Of a stretch of DNA of 64,000 bases, positions 60,294 through 64,000 are shown in pieces (the stretch's first letter is position 1; every line of letters begins with the position of its first letter). A program made the position numbers and the translations under genes. Under the pieces are notes generated by a model, which ran no database searches, had not been told where the DNA came from, and worked only from the letters and a program-made list of their open reading frames with translations. Source of the DNA: Paraflavitalea devenefica (GTDB lineage Bacteria; Bacteroidota; Bacteroidia; Chitinophagales; Chitinophagaceae); assembly GCF_011759375.1 (NCBI RefSeq), contig NZ_JAARML010000001.1:1364001-1428000 (forward strand), read 5' to 3'.

Positions 60294-63200
60294 ATGGCAC
60301 TACCCCATCTCATAAAATATGTGTATACCAATGGCACAGATGAAGTAATCCGTCGCGGTAAAAAAATACATGCTATCGGGTATGTGGAATTGGTGGACTA
60401 TGATGAGCTTACGGACTCTGTTGTTTTTCGGGTGAAAGACGATAGCTATTCCACCTACTACAAAGTCAATATCCAAAAGTTCAAAGATCCCCGCACCTTA
60501 TCTGTCCGTTGCGCCTGCCCTTATAACCTGGGCGATATCTGTCGTCATGAGGCGGCCGCGCTCATCCAGTTGCAGGAAATGCTGGATAAGAACATGCTGA
60601 AAGCCGAGGCGGTGGATTATGACCAACGGCATACCGTGGTCAAAATGAAAGTCATTGACCTTAAAACGCTGCGCCTGCTTTGTTCTCCGGAAAGCTATAC
60701 AACTGCCGAAAAACACCTGCGTACGCAAAGGGCTGATATTGAATATGCTAAAGACGAAGTGGTAAAGGCCACCGTCAATATCGAAGACAAGGACTGGAAA
60801 GTGGTCATCCGTAAAAATGAAGAGCGCAACTTCGATACCAGTTGTGAATATGAAGACCGCCAGCATCCACTCTGCCTGCCCAAGGTCATTGTATTCCTCC
60901 AATTGCTCAATGCCTATGGTCCCTTTTATTTTGATACCATCCGCAACTGGGACAAGGAAAAAAATAAACTGCTGGAAGCGTACGGCTACAGCCTGAGTGA
61001 TAACCTGGAAGGGAAATTTGAATTTACCTATAAAGAGGGTAAACCCTTCCTGCGGGTACTGGATACCAGCATCAAGCGGATTACGCCACCGGCATCTGCC
61101 AAACCGGTTTCCAAACCGCTGCCTGTGGAGGCAGAAATGCCCGAGCAACAACGTCTTGAAGTCGGAGAAGCGGCAGTGAAAATAGAGGTACCTGCCCAGC
61201 GTCTCGGGATCGTGTTCAACTTTAACCAGCAGGGATACCCCGGCTTTTCTATTGATGCCGTAACCGGCGAATCCAATGAAGATATCTCGGCCTATGTGGG
61301 GAAAGTAGAAAAGGTCGACCTGTCGAAATTCATCAATGTAGACGTTTACAATGACAATGATAAACACCTGATCGCCCCGCTGCGGAAAATGCAGGAGGGG
61401 GAGATCACCAAATACCTCAACCGCAACTCTCCGTTCAGTGGCATTTGGGAAAACATCATTCACCATGAGGAAGATGACCTGCCCGAGGAAACCAAGGCCC
61501 TCATGGTGGAATACCTGCATCCAAAGCTCAAAAAACTGTTTTCAGATATTGCGGCCAGCCCCTTTGTATTCTATCTCAATGGTAAAAAGGTGTTCAAAAC
61601 CGAGAACCTCCATACCGTTGGTGTGGTTACCGATCATATTACGCCCTATTTTAAAATAGCGGTCGGTAAAACCCAGTATGAAATAGAATGCTGGGTGAAG
61701 CTCAATGGCCAGCATGTGCCGGTTACAGAAAATGCGCTCAACAGCAGCCTGCTTTTCTTCTACCAGGACAATCTCTTCCTCTGGAATACCGCGGAAGAAG
61801 TGAACCTGGTTACCCGTTTTCATGGCAAGGGGAAACTCTCTGTTCCTAAAAACCAGTGGCCCGAGCAATTGCGCCAGTTTGTGCTGCCGCTGACCAAAGA
61901 ATACCATGTTGAGTTTGATACATCGCTCATCAGTGAAATAAAAGAAGGCGATCCGGAAAAACGCATCATCCTGCAGGAAAAAGGCGATTACCTCGTATTC
62001 CAGCCCCTGTTCTCCTACAAGGGTTTTGAAACAAAGCCCGGTGGTAAGGATGAGCTCATCATTCCCGATGGCGATAAAGTGCTCATCGTGCACCGCGATA
62101 AGGAGAAGGAGCAGCAATTCATACAAAAGCTGGAAGCGCTGCATTCCAACTTCATCCGCCCGGAAGGTGGTCAGCAACTGGCGCTTAAAGGCAATGATGT
62201 GCTCAAGAACAACTGGTTCTTCCTTTTTGTAGATGCCATGAAGGAAATGAAAGTGCCGGTGTATGGATTTGAGGCGCTGAAGAACTTCCGTTTCAATACG
62301 GCCAAGCCGCAAACAAAGATCCACATCAGCAGCAATACCGACTGGTTCGATGCGCGGGTAGACATCCTGTTTGGCGAACAGAAAGTAACCGTGGCCGATG
62401 TAAAGAAAGCCCTGGCCAACCGCCAGCAGTTTGTACAACTCAATGATGGCACTCTCGGTATCCTGCCCGAGGAATGGATCAAGAAATACTCCTTGCTCTT
62501 CAGGGTAGGGGAAGGCAAGCAAAACCAGTTGCGCCTTTCCAAATACCATATGAGCGTTATTGATGAGCTGTATGACGGCCGCAGTGAAGAAGAACTGGTA
62601 TTACGCCTCGAAGAGAAATACGATCAGCTAAAGAGCTTTAACAAGATCAAAGAAATACCGGTACCGGAGCACCTGGCGCATATCCTGCGCCCTTACCAGG
62701 AGCATGGCTTTCACTGGCTCAACTACCTGGCCGAGATCGGGTGGGGCGGTATCCTGGCCGATGACATGGGTTTGGGTAAAACCGTACAGGCTTTGTCTTA
62801 CATGCATTACTACCGCAAGCACCACGGAAAACTGAAAGCCCTGGTAGTATGTCCTACCACCCTTATGTTCAACTGGGAAAATGAGATCAAGAAATTCACG
62901 CCGGAGCTTACCTGGTATATTCACCATGGTGGCGAGCGCACCCGTAATAAAGAGCAGTTTTCCCATGCAGAGGTCATGATCACGACTTACGGAACCCTAC
63001 GCAGTGATATCAAACTGCTGGTGGATATTCCGTTCGACTATGTGATATTGGATGAATCGCAGGCCATTAAAAACCCTGCCAGCAAGGTTACCCGGGCAGC
63101 CTGCCTGCTCAATGCAAAGCACCGTATATGCCTCAGTGGTACTCCACTGCAGAATAATACCTTCGACATCTTTGCACAGATGAACTTTCTCAACCCGGGC

Positions 63201-64000
63201 ATGCTGGGCAGCATAGAATTCTTCCGCCAGGAATTTGCTATACCCATTGATAAGTTCGGGGAAGCCGACCGCAAAGACCATTTGCGCAAGTTGCTCTATC
63301 CTTTCATCCTGCGCCGTACTAAAGAACAGGTGGCGAAGGACCTGCCCGATAAAACAGAGACCATCCTCTATTGTGAAATGGACGATGAGCAACGTAATAT
63401 CTATGATGCTTACCGCAATGATTTCAGGGATAAGATACTTGGCACTATCGAGCAGCAGGGCATTCAACGTTCACAGCTCACCATCTTACAGGGGCTTATG
63501 AAACTGCGCCAGATCTGCGATTCGCCGGCCATCCTCAATGAAACAGAAAAGTTCCCCAACCATTCCATCAAGCTGGAAGAGCTGGGACGTGAGATCACAG
63601 AGAACATCAGCGACCACAAAGCGCTCGTATTTTCTCAGTTCCTCGGTATGCTGGCATTGATTAGGGAAAAACTGAAGGAGCTGGAGGTGGACTATGAATA
63701 CTTTGATGGCAGCACTTCTGCTATTGACCGGGAAAAAGCCATCCAGCGTTTTCAGAATGATAAGAACTGCCGGGTATTCCTGATCTCGCTTAAAGCCGGT
63801 GGTGTGGGCTTGAACCTTACCGCGGCCGATTATGTGTACATCGTTGACCCCTGGTGGAACCCCGCTGTGGAACAACAGGCCATTGACCGTACACACCGGA
63901 TTGGTCAAACGAAAAACATCTTTGCCTACCGCATGATCTGTAAGGATACTATTGAAGATAAGATCCTGCAGTTACAGGACAGGAAGCGGTTGCTGGCCAA
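60294..64000 (+). CDS. SWIM zinc-finger SNF2-family helicase (truncated by window edge)
   Basis: From Met 60294 (MALPHLIKYVYTNGTDEV) 1235 residues are visible and the frame runs off the right edge, so the gene is longer. A SWIM zinc finger (RCACPYNLGDICRHEAAALI, about residues 72-91, CxCx(n)CxH) is followed by a long region without known motifs (about 130-780), then the SNF2 core: Walker A DDMGLGKT (about 823-830), DESQ (about 919-922) in the Walker B position, SGTPLQNN, and motif VI QAIDRTHRIGQ. Such proteins are DNA translocases; bacterial SWIM-SNF2 proteins have unclear roles in repair or transcription. The many open frames on the opposite strand are shadows. Confidence 0.93.
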   Translation, partial: MALPHLIKYVYTNGTDEVIRRGKKIHAIGYVELVDYDELTDSVVFRVKDDSYSTYYKVNIQKFKDPRTLSVRCACPYNLGDICRHEAAALIQLQEMLDKNMLKAEAVDYDQRHTVVKMKVIDLKTLRLLCSPESYTTAEKHLRTQRADIEYAKDEVVKATVNIEDKDWKVVIRKNEERNFDTSCEYEDRQHPLCLPKVIVFLQLLNAYGPFYFDTIRNWDKEKNKLLEAYGYSLSDNLEGKFEFTYKEGKPFLRVLDTSIKRITPPASAKPVSKPLPVEAEMPEQQRLEVGEAAVKIEVPAQRLGIVFNFNQQGYPGFSIDAVTGESNEDISAYVGKVEKVDLSKFINVDVYNDNDKHLIAPLRKMQEGEITKYLNRNSPFSGIWENIIHHEEDDLPEETKALMVEYLHPKLKKLFSDIAASPFVFYLNGKKVFKTENLHTVGVVTDHITPYFKIAVGKTQYEIECWVKLNGQHVPVTENALNSSLLFFYQDNLFLWNTAEEVNLVTRFHGKGKLSVPKNQWPEQLRQFVLPLTKEYHVEFDTSLISEIKEGDPEKRIILQEKGDYLVFQPLFSYKGFETKPGGKDELIIPDGDKVLIVHRDKEKEQQFIQKLEALHSNFIRPEGGQQLALKGNDVLKNNWFFLFVDAMKEMKVPVYGFEALKNFRFNTAKPQTKIHISSNTDWFDARVDILFGEQKVTVADVKKALANRQQFVQLNDGTLGILPEEWIKKYSLLFRVGEGKQNQLRLSKYHMSVIDELYDGRSEEELVLRLEEKYDQLKSFNKIKEIPVPEHLAHILRPYQEHGFHWLNYLAEIGWGGILADDMGLGKTVQALSYMHYYRKHHGKLKALVVCPTTLMFNWENEIKKFTPELTWYIHHGGERTRNKEQFSHAEVMITTYGTLRSDIKLLVDIPFDYVILDESQAIKNPASKVTRAACLLNAKHRICLSGTPLQNNTFDIFAQMNFLNPGMLGSIEFFRQEFAIPIDKFGEADRKDHLRKLLYPFILRRTKEQVAKDLPDKTETILYCEMDDEQRNIYDAYRNDFRDKILGTIEQQGIQRSQLTILQGLMKLRQICDSPAILNETEKFPNHSIKLEELGREITENISDHKALVFSQFLGMLALIREKLKELEVDYEYFDGSTSAIDREKAIQRFQNDKNCRVFLISLKAGGVGLNLTAADYVYIVDPWWNPAVEQQAIDRTHRIGQTKNIFAYRMICKDTIEDKILQLQDRKRLLA

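Noticed and set aside
60498..63908. Several minus-strand open frames of 112-340 codons across the right end
   Set aside because: They lie antisense to one continuous, motif-bearing plus-strand SNF2 frame beginning at 60294 and have no recognisable domains.

Overview
The window looks like a stretch of core chromosome from a member of the Bacteroidota, most likely the Chitinophagaceae. This is inferred from the proteins (IPExxxVDY family, DUF5606, LytS/LytTR pair, PspC/PadR pair, Rho with a long low-complexity insert) and from many promoters matching the Bacteroidota form TTG-N19/20-TAnnTTTG. No rRNA is present, no phage genes or transposases are recognisable, and there is no CRISPR array. One intact tRNA (Phe, GAA) is present.

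Layout. 1-6 kb: LysE-type exporter, a secreted unknown, the transglycosylase MtgA, a GT39 glycosyltransferase, and a nicotinamide riboside salvage pair (PnuC plus NadR-type kinase). 6-8.5 kb: NifU-like Fe-S protein, then a metal-stress locus in which a MerC-domain protein diverges from an SCO1-like protein and a Fur-family regulator around a 31-bp palindrome. 8.7-18 kb: M3 peptidase, DUF5606 protein with a histone-H1-like tail, Spy-like protein, LytS/LytTR two-component pair, DUF1761, DUF1579, amidohydrolase, PfkB, DsbA-like protein. 18-22.6 kb: a 112-bp MITE-like element, YtxH protein, a very large aromatic/Asn/Arg-rich secreted protein, a lipoprotein with YD-type repeats.

24-26.5 kb is the only clearly accessory region. 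The 3' half of the tRNA-Phe gene occurs three times as direct repeats bounding two short segments. One holds a TylF-type methyltransferase and the other an AT-rich acyltransferase, the latter using the tRNA relic for its stop codon. This looks like serial capture of single glycan-modifying genes at a tRNA attachment site.

26.6-44 kb: RecQ, arabinose-5-phosphate isomerase and mannose-1-phosphate guanylyltransferase (surface glycan precursors), a PolB-like exonuclease, RidA, a methionine-type aminotransferase, a long helical unknown, GNAT, HAD, lipoproteins, FeoB, D-2-hydroxyacid dehydrogenase, AsnS. 44-64 kb: lone ExbD, 2OG-Fe(II) oxygenase, an LpoB/COG3014 envelope cluster, PadR-PspC operon, GcvT, SRPBCC, ComB, Rho, pterin dehydratase, IPExxxVDY, M28-PDZ peptidase, and a SWIM/SNF2 helicase that runs off the right edge.

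No unmistakable new defence or biosynthetic system is visible. The observations most worth testing are the tRNA-Phe capture site, the shared operator between two apparently leaderless promoters, the orphan promoter/terminator units that could be small RNAs or attenuators, and the MITE-like element.
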